The notes below the pieces were generated by a model. It saw only the letters and a list, made by a program, of their open reading frames with translations. It made no database searches and was not told the DNA's origin. Positions 7,290 through 15,512 of a stretch of DNA of 35,756 bases are shown here, one piece after another. Source of the DNA: Pseudonocardia sp. (GTDB lineage: Bacteria; Actinomycetota; Actinomycetes; Mycobacteriales; Pseudonocardiaceae); NCBI RefSeq assembly GCF_025465255.1, contig NZ_JAODNI010000137.1, forward strand, positions 1 through 35,756, read 5' to 3'. Position 1 is the first letter of the stretch, and the number at the start of each line of letters is the position of its first letter. The position numbers and the translations under genes are program-made.

Positions 7290-7320
7290 CGCCCGGCGGA
7301 AACGCACGCAGCGGCCGACG

Positions 7321-7357
7321 GCGGCGCCCTGAGGGCAGGTAGCCGCAGGGGCGCCGC
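7321..7357 (+). terminator. GC-rich hairpin after the MarR gene
   Basis: GCGGCGCCC (7321-7329) pairs perfectly with GGGCGCCGC (7349-7357) across a 19-nt loop, 31 bp after the MarR stop. No T-run follows, so it is at best a GC-type actinobacterial terminator. Confidence 0.35.
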
Positions 7358-7433
7358 GCCAGAGACCTCACCGGCCACCCCGCCCAGGGCAGATCCCGTA
7401 CCTGCACCCGGTGCCACGGTTTACCCTCGTCAC

Positions 7434-8126
7434 GTGGTCCTCTCGCCGCCCGACCCCGACGAGGCCGACGGTCGCCCTCGAGCCGACCGGGTCACGGACA
7501 TGTTGCGCGAGGCGATCCTGTTCCACGAGTTCGCACCCGGGGAGAAACTCCGTGCGGTCCAGCTCGCCGAGCGGTTCTCCACGAGCCCGACGCCGGTCCG
7601 GGAATCACTGGCCCGGCTCGCCGGTGAGGGTCTGGTCACCTACTCCCCGCAGCGGGGCGCGCGGGTCGCCGAGCTGTCGCAGGCCGAGATGGTTGACGTC
7701 TACGAGATGCGCGCGTTGCTGGAACCGCTGGCCCTGCGGCGGTCACTGGCCCGGGCGACGCCGGACTGGATGGCCGCGGTCACCGCGGCCCATGGGGCGA
7801 TGGAGAGCGCCCTCGTCCGCCCGTTCCAGGACATGAGCGCCGCGGAGTACACCACCTACGAACGCCGGCACCTGGCCTTCCACAAGGCGCTGTTGGCCAA
7901 CTGCGGGTCCCGCTGGCTGCTCCAGTTCACGTCCCTGCTGGCCGAGCAGTCCAGCCGGTTCCGGCGGCTCTCGCTGGAGGCGCGCGGCGGGCACCGCGCG
8001 GTCACCGCCGAGCACCAGACCATCCTGGACGCCTGCAAGGCCCTCGATCCCGACACCGCCTCCGCGGCGATGCAGGCGCACATGATCCGCACCCAGAACG
8101 CCATCGCCCACATGCTGTCCGGCTGA
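7434..8126 (+). CDS. GntR-family transcriptional regulator with FCD ligand domain
   Basis: Protein of 230 aa. The N-terminal winged helix (about 18-85) carries the GntR signature LAERFSTSPTPVRESLARLA and GLVTYSPQRGARV. The all-helical FCD domain (about 95-225) has YEMRALLEPLALR, RRHLAFHKALL and EHQTILDAC, whose acidic and histidine residues usually bind a metal and a carboxylate effector. The start GTG at 7434 gives the usual length. It ends 8 bp before the convergent FAH gene. FCD regulators often repress catabolic genes and release DNA when the substrate acid is bound. Palindromes with a GTATAC core upstream of the gentisate genes are the best candidate targets here (inference). Confidence 0.9.
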   Translation: MVLSPPDPDEADGRPRADRVTDMLREAILFHEFAPGEKLRAVQLAERFSTSPTPVRESLARLAGEGLVTYSPQRGARVAELSQAEMVDVYEMRALLEPLALRRSLARATPDWMAAVTAAHGAMESALVRPFQDMSAAEYTTYERRHLAFHKALLANCGSRWLLQFTSLLAEQSSRFRRLSLEARGGHRAVTAEHQTILDACKALDPDTASAAMQAHMIRTQNAIAHMLSG

Positions 8127-8134
8127 GCGCCCCG

Positions 8135-9067
8135 TCAGCGAAGCGGGACGACCTCCGGGGCGGGCAGGATGCGGGTCCGGACGGCGCCGAGCCGTTCGAT
8201 CTCCAGCACGACCTCGTCCCCCGGTGACAGCCATGGATAGGCCTGCTCGCCGTGCACCCGGGAGAGTTCCAGGATGCAGCCGGTGCCGACGGTGCCGGAC
8301 CCGATGACGTCGCCGGGTCGCAGTGTCGTTCCCCGTGAGGCGTAGGAGATCATCTGGGCGAACGACCAGTGCAGGGCGGCCAGGTTCCCGGAGCTGTACT
8401 GCGTGCCGTTGACGGTCGCGGTCATGGCCAGCTCGACGCTCTCCCCGCGGCGACGATCCTGCAGCTCGTCGGGGGTGACGAGGTAGGGTCCCAGGCTCGT
8501 CGCCCCGTCCTTGCCCTTCGCCGGGCCGAGGCCCTGACGCATCTCGTGGTCCTGCAGGTCGCGGGCGCTCCAGTCGCACAGGACGGTGTAGCCCGCAATG
8601 TGCGACTCGGCGTCCTCGACCCGGATGTTCGACCCGGGTCGCCCGATCACCACCGCGGCCTCCAGCTCGTAGTCGAACTGGCGCGAGCCCGGGGAGACCT
8701 CGATGTCGTCGTACGGTCCCCGCACGGCCGCGGGGTTGCTGAAGTAGAAGACGGGGATGTCGTACCAGACCGGGTCGACGGTCCTGCCGAGCGCGGCCAT
8801 CGAGGTGACGACGTGTTCCTCGAAGGCCATGAAGTCGCGGATCGAAGGTGGTACCGGAACGGGCGCACAGAGCGTCACCGCGTCCACGACGATCACGTCC
8901 AACGGGTCGGAGTCGATCTCCCGTGCGGCCTCGACGAGCCGCCGGCCGTCGTCGCCGAGCAGGTCCAGCAGCCGGTCCGGACGGCGGAGCCCCGCGATGG
9001 TCCCGTCGCGTACGAGACCGACGTGCTGCTGCCCGTCCGTCGGAGAGAGATAGGTGGTCCAGCGCAT
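8135..9067 (-). CDS. Fumarylacetoacetate hydrolase family protein in molybdenum-hydroxylase operon
   Basis: Protein of 310 aa from ATG at 9067; the frame is open further upstream, but that part overlaps the MBL gene and has no homology. SIRDFMAFEEHV (75-86) resembles the catalytic histidine region of true fumarylacetoacetases. Metal ligands are E134 and E136 (DYELEAAVVIG) and D165 (CDWSARD). The family hydrolyses or hydrates acylpyruvate-like ring-cleavage products. It is the last gene of the minus-strand operon, 11 bp after the MBL-fold gene, so it probably handles a late cleavage product of the compound attacked by the hydroxylase. It differs clearly from the FAH protein at 59-943, suggesting another substrate. 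Confidence 0.88.
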   Translation of the reverse strand: MRWTTYLSPTDGQQHVGLVRDGTIAGLRRPDRLLDLLGDDGRRLVEAAREIDSDPLDVIVVDAVTLCAPVPVPPSIRDFMAFEEHVVTSMAALGRTVDPVWYDIPVFYFSNPAAVRGPYDDIEVSPGSRQFDYELEAAVVIGRPGSNIRVEDAESHIAGYTVLCDWSARDLQDHEMRQGLGPAKGKDGATSLGPYLVTPDELQDRRRGESVELAMTATVNGTQYSSGNLAALHWSFAQMISYASRGTTLRPGDVIGSGTVGTGCILELSRVHGEQAYPWLSPGDEVVLEIERLGAVRTRILPAPEVVPLR

Positions 9068-9078
9068 CGTCGTCGTCC

Positions 9079-10020
9079 TCAGGCGTAGCAGGTGAGCGGG
9101 TTGCCGCCGTTGTAGGTCACCATGTCCGCCAGCGCGGCGGCCAGGTCGATCCGCGCCCCGCGCTCGGAGCCGTCGAGCTCGGCGTAGGCGCGGTGCAGGT
9201 TGCCGACGATCCGCTCTGCGTCGAGCCACTCGGCGAAGCGCCCGAGATCGACTTCGCGGGCGGCGTCGAGCGGGGAGAGCCCGGCGGCCTTGGCCTCCCG
9301 CGCGGTGTCGCTGACGAAGCGGAGGTAGTCCAACACCGTGTCGATGAGCTCGGGTCCGCAGACCTCGCCGTGGCCGGGCACGATCGTCGTGGCCGGCAGC
9401 TCCTTCAGCCCCGACACGGCCTCGATCGCGCCCGAGATCGAGCCCATCAGCAGGAACGGGGTGCCCCCGTTGAACAGCAGGTCGCCGCTGAACAGCAGCG
9501 CATGGTCGGGGACCCAGAGGATCGAGTCGTTGGTGGTGTGCGCAGGCGTGCCGACGTGCCGCAGCTCGCAGCGCAGGTCGTCGACGAACACCGACACCTG
9601 GTCGGTGTAGGTCAGGAAGGGCGGGGCCAGCTCGACGTCACCCCAGTCCACGTCCTGCCAGAACGGGGCGGAGCGGGGCGGGCCGAAGGCAAGCATCTCC
9701 TCCCGGATCCGCTCGTGGCCGACGATCGTGGCACCGCGGAACAGATAGTTTCCGAACGTGTGGTCGCCGTGGTGGTGGGTGTTGATCAACGTACGCACCG
9801 GCTGGTCGGTGACTCCGGCGATCGTGTCCAGGTAGGCGCGGGTGCGGGCCTCGGTTGAGCATGCGTCCACGCTGATGACCCCGGCCCTGCCGACCAGGAA
9901 GCCGGTGTTGTTGATCCACCAGGTGCCGTCGGGCTGGATGTAGGCGAAGACGTTCTCCGCCACCTCCTGCAACCGCGCGTCGGTGATGGCGACCCCGGGC
10001 GGTGGTGCGGACGTGCTCAT
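9079..10020 (-). CDS. MBL-fold metallo-hydrolase
   Basis: Protein of 313 aa starting at ATG 10020 behind the ribosome site AAAGGA; the frame reads further upstream only as a shadow of the 2Fe-2S gene. The zinc motif HHHGDH is at 82-87, with H161 (TPAHTTND), D180 (FSGDLLF) and H217 (VPGHGEV) completing a dinuclear site. It is a cytosolic hydrolase for an ester, lactone, amide or thioester. It lies between the 2Fe-2S subunit and the FAH gene of the same operon, so it likely opens a ring or removes CoA after hydroxylation. The precise substrate cannot be read from sequence. Confidence 0.86.
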   Translation of the reverse strand: MSTSAPPPGVAITDARLQEVAENVFAYIQPDGTWWINNTGFLVGRAGVISVDACSTEARTRAYLDTIAGVTDQPVRTLINTHHHGDHTFGNYLFRGATIVGHERIREEMLAFGPPRSAPFWQDVDWGDVELAPPFLTYTDQVSVFVDDLRCELRHVGTPAHTTNDSILWVPDHALLFSGDLLFNGGTPFLLMGSISGAIEAVSGLKELPATTIVPGHGEVCGPELIDTVLDYLRFVSDTAREAKAAGLSPLDAAREVDLGRFAEWLDAERIVGNLHRAYAELDGSERGARIDLAAALADMVTYNGGNPLTCYA

Positions 10021-10045
10021 CGGTGTCCTTTCGTCGGTGGTGCGG

Positions 10046-10561
10046 TCAGGCGCCGGAGGCCCGGGCCCGGGCGGCGGCGTCGCGGATGGACGTGACGATG
10101 CGCTGGTAGCCGGTGCAGCGGCACAGGTTGCCGGCGATGGCGTGGCGGATCTCGTCGTCGCTCGGGTCCGGGTTGGAGCCGATGAGGTCGCGGGCCGCGA
10201 ACAGATGGCCCGGCAGGCAGAAACCGCACTGGAAGCCGTCGTTGTCCCAGAACGCCTCCTGGACGTCACTGAGGTCGCCGGGCGATCCCATCGCCTCCAC
10301 CGTGGTGATCTCCGAACCCTCGGCGCTGGCCGCGAGCAGCAGGCACGACTTGACGATGCGGCCGTCGAGCTCGACGGTGCAGGCACCGCAATCACCGTTC
10401 AGGCACCCGATGTGGGTCCCCTTGAGGTTCAGCTGTTCGCGGATCACCTCGACCAGCAGTTGCCGGTCCTCGCACTCGACGGTGCGGTGCTGTCCGTTCA
10501 CCGTGCAGCTCATCCGGCGCGTGGGCGTCGCCTCGGCTGCGTCGGGATCTGTAGCGGTCAT
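10046..10561 (-). CDS. Molybdenum hydroxylase, 2Fe-2S subunit (CoxS/xanthine dehydrogenase type)
   Basis: Protein of 171 aa with both iron-sulfur motifs: the plant-ferredoxin cluster C53, C58, C61 and C73 (GCLNGDCGAC) and the helical cluster C112, C115, C147 and C149 (CGFC, CRC). It passes electrons from the molybdenum centre to FAD. ATG at 10561 overlaps the stop of the FAD-subunit gene as ATGA, implying translational coupling. The N-terminal tail of about 16 residues before MSCTVNG is longer than usual. The subunit order in the operon is large, FAD, 2Fe-2S. Confidence 0.93.
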   Translation of the reverse strand: MTATDPDAAEATPTRRMSCTVNGQHRTVECEDRQLLVEVIREQLNLKGTHIGCLNGDCGACTVELDGRIVKSCLLLAASAEGSEITTVEAMGSPGDLSDVQEAFWDNDGFQCGFCLPGHLFAARDLIGSNPDPSDDEIRHAIAGNLCRCTGYQRIVTSIRDAAARARASGA

Positions 10562-11415
10562 CGCTGCTCCCCGTCCTCGGTCTGCTTCAGGGCCCTGCGG
10601 GCCACGACACCGGCCACCTCGCGTCGGTAGGACGCCGGTGCCAGCTCGTCGTCCCACGGCTCGTCGACCCGGGACCGCACGAACTCGTCGAACCCGACCT
10701 CGTCACGCAGCGCGCCCTGCGCGGAGAGGTGCTCGGCCACGTCGATGGTGATCGGCTGCGCGGCGACCGCCCCGAGCGTCACCGCAGCGGAGGTGACCCC
10801 GTCCGCGGAGACCTCGACCGTGACTGCGGCGGTGGCGATCGGCCAGCTGCTCTCCGACAGCTTCAACTTGTAGTAGCCGATCCGGGCCGGGCGCAGCGGC
10901 ACCCGGACCGTGACCACCATCTCGGCGGGGCGCAGCGCGGTGGTGAAGGCGCCGCGGAAGAACTCGGCGGCCGGCACCTCGCGGGGGCCGTCCGGACCGT
11001 GCAGCCGCAGGACAGCGCCGGCCGCCACGAGGCAGCCGGGCATGTCCGAGGCGGGGTTCGCGTAGGCCGCGGAGCCCGCGACGGTGCCCTGGTTGCGCAG
11101 CTGCGCACCGCCGGTGATGCCCGCCGCGGCCCTGCGCAGCAGCGCGGCCGAGCCGGTGAGCTCCCCTGAGGCGAGGACCTGCGCGTACGTGGTCATCGCG
11201 CCGATCTCGGCCCAGCCGGCCTCCGCTTGCACAAAGACGAGCTCCAACCTGCGCAGGTCGACCACGTGCCGATGGGTTCGTTCGCCGCGGACCATGGCCG
11301 GGAGCAGCACCGTCCCCCCACCGAGGACGGCCGCCGCCGCGCCGTGCTCGGCGAGCAGCGCGGTGGCATCGGCGAGGCGCTCCGGTGCGTGGTGGGTGAG
11401 CGTGGAACGGATCAT
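10558..11415 (-). CDS. Molybdenum hydroxylase, FAD-binding subunit (CoxM type)
   Basis: Protein of 285 aa. The FAD pyrophosphate loops are visible as AAVLGGGTVLLPAM (28-41) and QLRNQGTVAGSAAYANPASD (105-124), with the CO_deh_flav_C domain after about 175. It transfers electrons from the iron-sulfur subunit to the final acceptor. ATG at 11415 overlaps the large-subunit stop as ATGA, and its own stop overlaps the 2Fe-2S start in the same way. The second loop has AYANPASD where most relatives have AHADPAAD. The frame is open much further upstream over the large subunit, but that translation is a GC-rich shadow. Confidence 0.92.
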   Translation of the reverse strand: MIRSTLTHHAPERLADATALLAEHGAAAAVLGGGTVLLPAMVRGERTHRHVVDLRRLELVFVQAEAGWAEIGAMTTYAQVLASGELTGSAALLRRAAAGITGGAQLRNQGTVAGSAAYANPASDMPGCLVAAGAVLRLHGPDGPREVPAAEFFRGAFTTALRPAEMVVTVRVPLRPARIGYYKLKLSESSWPIATAAVTVEVSADGVTSAAVTLGAVAAQPITIDVAEHLSAQGALRDEVGFDEFVRSRVDEPWDDELAPASYRREVAGVVARRALKQTEDGEQR

Positions 11416-13820
11416 CGCCGGGCCTCTCTGATCGCGGAGAGCACCCGCGGCGCGCTCAGTGGCATCTCGTGCACCCGGACCCCGAGCGGGGCCAGCGCGT
11501 CGTTGACCGCGTTCGCGACCGAGGCGACCGCGCCGGCCGTCCCGCTCTCCCCGCTGCCCTTCATCCCGAGCAGGGCGAACGGCGACGGGGTCACCTGGTG
11601 ACCGGTGTTGATCCACGGCAGGTCGGGGGCGCGCGGCATCAGGTACTGCTTGAACGTGCGCGCCCTGAGCCTGCCGTCGGCGCCGTAGGGCAGCTCCTCC
11701 CACAGCGCGCCGCCGATACCCATCGCGATCGCGCCGAGGAACTGGCTCTCCACGAGGACCGGGTTGACGATCGTGCCGCAGTCGTGCACCCCGGAGTAGC
11801 CGCGGAGCGTCACCACGCCGGTGTCGGGGTCGATCTCCACCACGGTGACGTGCGCCGAATAGGGGAACGACGGGTAGGGGGACCACCGGCCCTGCTCGTC
11901 GGGGATGTTGTGCACGTTGCTGGGCGTGTAGGTGCGTGTCGACTCCAGCTGGGCGTCGTCGAGTCCGGGCAGCGCGATCGTCCGTCGGAAGACCGCGCCG
12001 GCCAGGTCGCGCATTCTCAGCGCGCGCTCGGGGGCATCGAGGGCATGGACCCGCCCGCCGGTGAAGACGAGATTCTCCGGCGGGGTCTCCAGCAGCACCG
12101 CGGCGGCCCGCGCCAGGGTGTCGCGCACGTCGCGGGCGGCGAGCACGGCGGCCGCGCCGCCGACGGTCAACGACCGGCTGCTGAAGTTGCCGTACCCGTA
12201 GGGACACAGGTCGGTGTCGCCCTGGACCACCGACACATCGTGCGGGGAGATGCCCAGCTCGGCGGCCACCAGCTGGGCGATCCCGGTCTCGTTGCCGGTG
12301 CCGGGACTCGTGACGCCGGTGAGCACCGTGGCCCGCCCGGTGGGATCCATCCGGACCGTCGAGGTGTCGAAACCGCGCAGCAGCGCTCCGGAGAAGTCCC
12401 CGCCCTCGGGGGTGAGCTCGAACCCGATGCCCACCCCGACGAGCCGGCCTGCCGCGCGCTCCCGGGCCTGCTCCCGGCGCAGTTCGTGGTAGCCGGCCAG
12501 GTCCAGCACGTGATCCAGCGCCGCGGTGTACCGCCCGCTGTCGAGGTGCTTCGCGGCGGTCCAGTACGGGAACTCCTCGGGCGGGATGAAGTTGCGCCTG
12601 CGGACCACGGCGGGGTCGAGCGCCAGCTCGGCCGCGACGAGGTCGACGATCCGCTCGATGGCCAGCGCCGCGGACTCCTTGCCGTAGCCGCGAGCGCCGT
12701 TCCACGGTGGCTTGTGCGTGACGACCGCGACGGACTCGACGTCGTAGTCCTTGATCCGGTAGGGACCCGGGAACGCCATGCCGGCCACGAAGGTCATTCC
12801 CCACCCGCCGCTCGCGCCGAGCGCCCCGACGTTGCCCAGGATCCGGTCCCGCAACGCGAGGATCCGCCCGTCGCCGTCGTAGGCGACCGCGAACCGATGC
12901 ACGAACTCACGAGCCCCGACGAGCATGCACTCCTCGCGGCTCTCGACCCACTTCACCGGCGCGCCGACCAGCCGGGCGAGCAGGCAGACCAGCGACTCCT
13001 CGGGGTAGCCGTGGAACTTGTGGCCGAATCCGCCGCCGAGCCGAGTGGCGACGACCCGCACCGAGCTCTCCGGCACGTCGAGGATCTCGGCCAGGTGCGA
13101 GCGCAACGGGTGCGGGTTCTGTGTCGAGGCGTAGAACGTCAGCCTGTCGTCGGGGCCCCACGAAGCCAGGTAGCCACGGGTCTCCAGCGGTGCAGTCTGG
13201 TACCGGCCGATGCGGATCTCGCCGTCGAGGACGTGCTCGGCCGCCGCGAGCACGGCACCCGCGTCGCCCTCGGCGAAGGGAAGCCGGATGAGGACGTTGT
13301 CGTCCCAGCCGTCGAACAGGGTCGGCGCGTCCGGCTCGAGCGCCGCGTCGGCGTCGAGCACGAACGGCAGCGGCTCGTAGTCCACGACGACGGCGTCGAG
13401 CGCCGCCTGGGCGGCGTGCACTGTGCCCGCGACGACGGCCGCGACCGGTTCCCCCTCGTAGACCACCGTGTCGACGGCGAGGCATCGGAAGTCCGCCGTC
13501 CGACCGCCGACCAGCGCCGGATCGAAGAAGTGCGGGATGATCCCGACGGCGTCGCGGGCCTCTCGCCCGGTGAGCACCAGCCGCACCCCCGGCCGCGCGC
13601 GGGCGGCCGAGGTGTCGATCCCGCGGATCGTCGCGTGCGGGTGCGGGCTTCGCAGGACGGCGGCATGCAAGGTATCCGGCAGCACGATGTCGTCGAGATA
13701 GCCACCGCGCCCGGTCAGGACGAGATCGCCGTCCTTGCGGCGGACCTGTTCGAACAGCGGAGCTGGCACCTCCTCCGCAACCTGGGTTCTCCCCACTCGC
13801 GGAGCGACGATCTCGGTCAT
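11412..13820 (-). CDS. Molybdenum hydroxylase, large (molybdopterin-binding) subunit
   Basis: Protein of 802 aa, usual for the xanthine dehydrogenase/CoxL family. The first domain (about 30-145) is the Ald_Xan_dh_C type. Cofactor loops are LGGGFGHK (261-268), NGARGYGKES (374-383) and SPGTGNETG (505-513); the catalytic glutamate is E758 in GSGESGT. It hydroxylates a carbon, usually in an N-heterocycle, aldehyde or activated ring, using water. It lacks the CSFR loop of form I CO dehydrogenase, so CO is not the substrate. ATG at 13820 was chosen because the upstream 300 bp reads as arginine- and proline-rich shadow and contains the promoter palindrome. Confidence 0.92.
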   Translation of the reverse strand: MTEIVAPRVGRTQVAEEVPAPLFEQVRRKDGDLVLTGRGGYLDDIVLPDTLHAAVLRSPHPHATIRGIDTSAARARPGVRLVLTGREARDAVGIIPHFFDPALVGGRTADFRCLAVDTVVYEGEPVAAVVAGTVHAAQAALDAVVVDYEPLPFVLDADAALEPDAPTLFDGWDDNVLIRLPFAEGDAGAVLAAAEHVLDGEIRIGRYQTAPLETRGYLASWGPDDRLTFYASTQNPHPLRSHLAEILDVPESSVRVVATRLGGGFGHKFHGYPEESLVCLLARLVGAPVKWVESREECMLVGAREFVHRFAVAYDGDGRILALRDRILGNVGALGASGGWGMTFVAGMAFPGPYRIKDYDVESVAVVTHKPPWNGARGYGKESAALAIERIVDLVAAELALDPAVVRRRNFIPPEEFPYWTAAKHLDSGRYTAALDHVLDLAGYHELRREQARERAAGRLVGVGIGFELTPEGGDFSGALLRGFDTSTVRMDPTGRATVLTGVTSPGTGNETGIAQLVAAELGISPHDVSVVQGDTDLCPYGYGNFSSRSLTVGGAAAVLAARDVRDTLARAAAVLLETPPENLVFTGGRVHALDAPERALRMRDLAGAVFRRTIALPGLDDAQLESTRTYTPSNVHNIPDEQGRWSPYPSFPYSAHVTVVEIDPDTGVVTLRGYSGVHDCGTIVNPVLVESQFLGAIAMGIGGALWEELPYGADGRLRARTFKQYLMPRAPDLPWINTGHQVTPSPFALLGMKGSGESGTAGAVASVANAVNDALAPLGVRVHEMPLSAPRVLSAIREARR

Positions 13821-13850
13821 GCGGACCCGCCTTCTTCGGAGAATCAGGCG

Positions 13851-13864
13851 AAATCTATAGATTT
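13851..13864. promoter_or_regulatory. Perfect 14-bp AT-rich palindrome in the molybdenum-hydroxylase operon promoter
   Basis: AAATCTATAGATTT is fully self-complementary and lies 31 bp upstream of the large-subunit start, in one of the few AT-rich patches of the window. It covers the proposed -10 element, so a bound dimer would block the promoter. The nearby TetR pair and the GntR/FCD protein are candidate ligands. Confidence 0.6.
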
Positions 13865-13880
13865 TCAGGATTCGGGGCAA
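13854..13880 (-). promoter_or_regulatory. Possible promoter of the minus-strand molybdenum-hydroxylase operon
   Basis: On the minus strand TTGCCC (13880-13875) is followed after 15 bp by TATAGA (13859-13854). The spacer is short, but both elements are the best available and the -10 is inside the palindrome. Confidence 0.35.
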
Positions 13881-14248
13881 GACACGGCCGAAGGCCGATG
13901 ACGAGCCACGCGGCCCGGGTCTCGCGCTGGGACCGGAGCTCCCGCCGGTGGACGAGACGGGACCGATGCCCCGGAACCGGCGTGATCGCGCGGGGGAGGT
14001 GTGACGCCGGGGTCGCCGTCGCCGATCGGACCGGCGGCCGCTGGGGCGATCGGGAGGCCGCGGCCGGGATCCGGCCGTGCCGGCTGCGGGGACGCGCGAG
14101 CGCCAGGTTCCGCGGTTGGTCACGGTGACGCGAAAGGCCGGAGCAGTGAGGGCGCTCAGGTAGGCGTGCGTGGTGACGGGGTCGGCTCGTTCGGCCTCGT
14201 CTCACGTGTCTCGCTGACGAGGTCGTCATAGGCCTCAGTGGAGCGTGA
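13881..14248. other. Intergenic stretch without a recognisable gene
   Basis: This 368-bp GC-rich stretch lies between the promoter of the minus-strand molybdenum operon and the end of the second TetR gene. Its translations in all frames are arginine-rich and match no family I recognise. A short inverted repeat GTCAC-G-GTGAC occurs near 14118. No clear terminator was found for the tetR pair. Confidence 0.5.
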
Positions 14249-14845
14249 TCAGCTTCTCCCCACGCCGACGATGTTCAAGGCGAACTCGGTGTACTCCCGG
14301 GCGACCTGTTCGGGCGTGATGGGGCCGTCGTCGTGGTACCAGCGGGCGATGCTGACGCACATCTCCCGGATGGCGAAGGAGCCGAGGGCGGGGGAGCCGA
14401 TGACGAAACGCCCCGCGTCGACACCGTCGGAGATGATGGAGCGCAGGGCGTGCTCGTGCTCGCGTCGCAGGGTCTGCATCTGCGAGCGGAAGGGCTCTTC
14501 CAAGCTCGAGGTGTCTCGGTTGACCACGATCGCCTCGCGCCGGTGGGTCGCATGCCTTCGGGCGTAGACGAGGACGGCGTGGTAGAGCCGGTCGACGGGC
14601 TCGGCGTGGCCGTCCGTCGCCTCGTGGAAATCGTCCATGACGCCGCGGACGGTGCGTTCCACGATCGTCTGGAGGAGCTCCTGCTTGGAGCGCATGTGGT
14701 TGTAGAGGCTCGGCGTCCGGACCTCGAGCGCCTCGGCGATCTGGCTGAGCGCCGTGCCGTGGTAGCCGCGTTCGGAGAACAGTGTGAGGGCGGTGTCGAG
14801 GACCGCGCCGCTGGTCACGGCATCGCGGGTGGCGGCGCTGGTCAT
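14249..14845 (-). CDS. TetR/AcrR-family transcriptional regulator (second of a tandem pair)
   Basis: Protein of 198 aa. The N-terminal helix-turn-helix (about 15-60) reads TLFSERGYHGTALSQIAEAL then TPSLYNHMRSKQELL. The C-terminal ligand domain resembles TetR_C families that sense acyl-CoA or aromatic compounds. ATG at 14845 overlaps the stop of the upstream tetR gene (ATGA), so the two are translationally coupled. The two proteins are clear paralogues (shared HATHRREA.VVNRDT, SIARW, DGP.T.EQVA.EY). Confidence 0.92.
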   Translation of the reverse strand: MTSAATRDAVTSGAVLDTALTLFSERGYHGTALSQIAEALEVRTPSLYNHMRSKQELLQTIVERTVRGVMDDFHEATDGHAEPVDRLYHAVLVYARRHATHRREAIVVNRDTSSLEEPFRSQMQTLRREHEHALRSIISDGVDAGRFVIGSPALGSFAIREMCVSIARWYHDDGPITPEQVAREYTEFALNIVGVGRS

Positions 14846-15456
14846 GGGCGGTACCTCACGATCCGTAGGGCGAAGTCGGCGTACTCGTCGGCGACCTGCT
14901 CGGCGGTGAGGGGCCCGTCCTCGCGGAACCACCGCGCGATGCTGACGCTCATCTCGAGGATCGCGAAGGAGGCGAGCCCGGCGTTGCCGACGTTGAACTG
15001 TCCTCGCTCGGCACCCTGCGTGATGATCGTCCGGATCGCGCGCTCGTGGTCGCGCCGGCGCTCGCGCATCGTGGTCAGCTGCGGTTCCGGGAGGCTCGTG
15101 GTGTCCCGGTTGACGACAAGAGCCTCCCGTCTGTGGGTGGCGTGTCGCAGCGCGTAGACGCGTGTGGCGCTCCGCAGTTGCTCGACCGGATCGTCGAAGC
15201 CGGCGACCGCGGTCTCGAAGTCCACCAGGACGTCGTCCAGGGTGCGTCGGACGATCGTTTCCAGCAGCTGCTGCTTGGACTGCATGTGGTTGTACAGGCT
15301 CGGGGTGCGGATGCCGAGGGCTTCGGCGATCTCGCTCAGGGCGGTGCCGTGGTACCCGCGCTCTGCGAAGAGGGTCAGCGCCGCGTCGAGGACGGTCTCA
15401 ATGGTGACCGCGGCGCGGCCGTCCGGCGTGGCGGCCCCGAGGTCCGCTGAGGGCAT
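14842..15456 (-). CDS. TetR/AcrR-family transcriptional regulator (first of a tandem pair)
   Basis: Protein of 204 aa with helix-turn-helix TLFAERGYHGTALSEIAEAL then TPSLYNHMQSKQQLL (about 27-70) and a ligand domain paralogous to the next gene. It is transcribed divergently from the DUF485/symporter operon. The intergenic region holds the motif CGTTARYTAGT at 15520-15530 and 15720-15730, and the same motif occurs before coxG. The likely role is repression of its own operon and the two catabolic operons, relieved by a CoA ester or acid of the pathway (inference). Confidence 0.92.
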   Translation of the reverse strand: MPSADLGAATPDGRAAVTIETVLDAALTLFAERGYHGTALSEIAEALGIRTPSLYNHMQSKQQLLETIVRRTLDDVLVDFETAVAGFDDPVEQLRSATRVYALRHATHRREALVVNRDTTSLPEPQLTTMRERRRDHERAIRTIITQGAERGQFNVGNAGLASFAILEMSVSIARWFREDGPLTAEQVADEYADFALRIVRYRP

Positions 15457-15475
15457 GTGGGCAACCTTAGTCTCG

Positions 15476-15494
15476 GCGGCGGCGTCGCCGCCGC
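15476..15494 (-). other. GC-rich inverted repeat in the leader of the tetR pair
   Basis: Nine-base arms flank a single central base (GCGGCGGCG-T-CGCCGCCGC on the plus strand), 20 bp before the first tetR start. In RNA it would give a roughly 8-bp stem with a 3-nt loop near the ribosome site and could lower translation. Confidence 0.4.
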
Positions 15495-15512
15495 GTGCGG
15501 GGTCAGGAAGCT

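Noticed and set aside
8127..8134. Bidirectional terminator between the GntR and FAH genes
   Set aside because: The gap is only 8 bp and no convincing stem was found in the surrounding bases.
11412..13820. Form I carbon monoxide dehydrogenase (CoxL)
   Set aside because: The diagnostic CSFR active-site loop is missing here and in the large subunit at 24401-26740, so CO oxidation is not supported for either.
11469..13901. 810-codon open frame on the plus strand
   Set aside because: It is antisense to the molybdenum hydroxylase large subunit; composition is Asp/Arg/Val-rich without family motifs.
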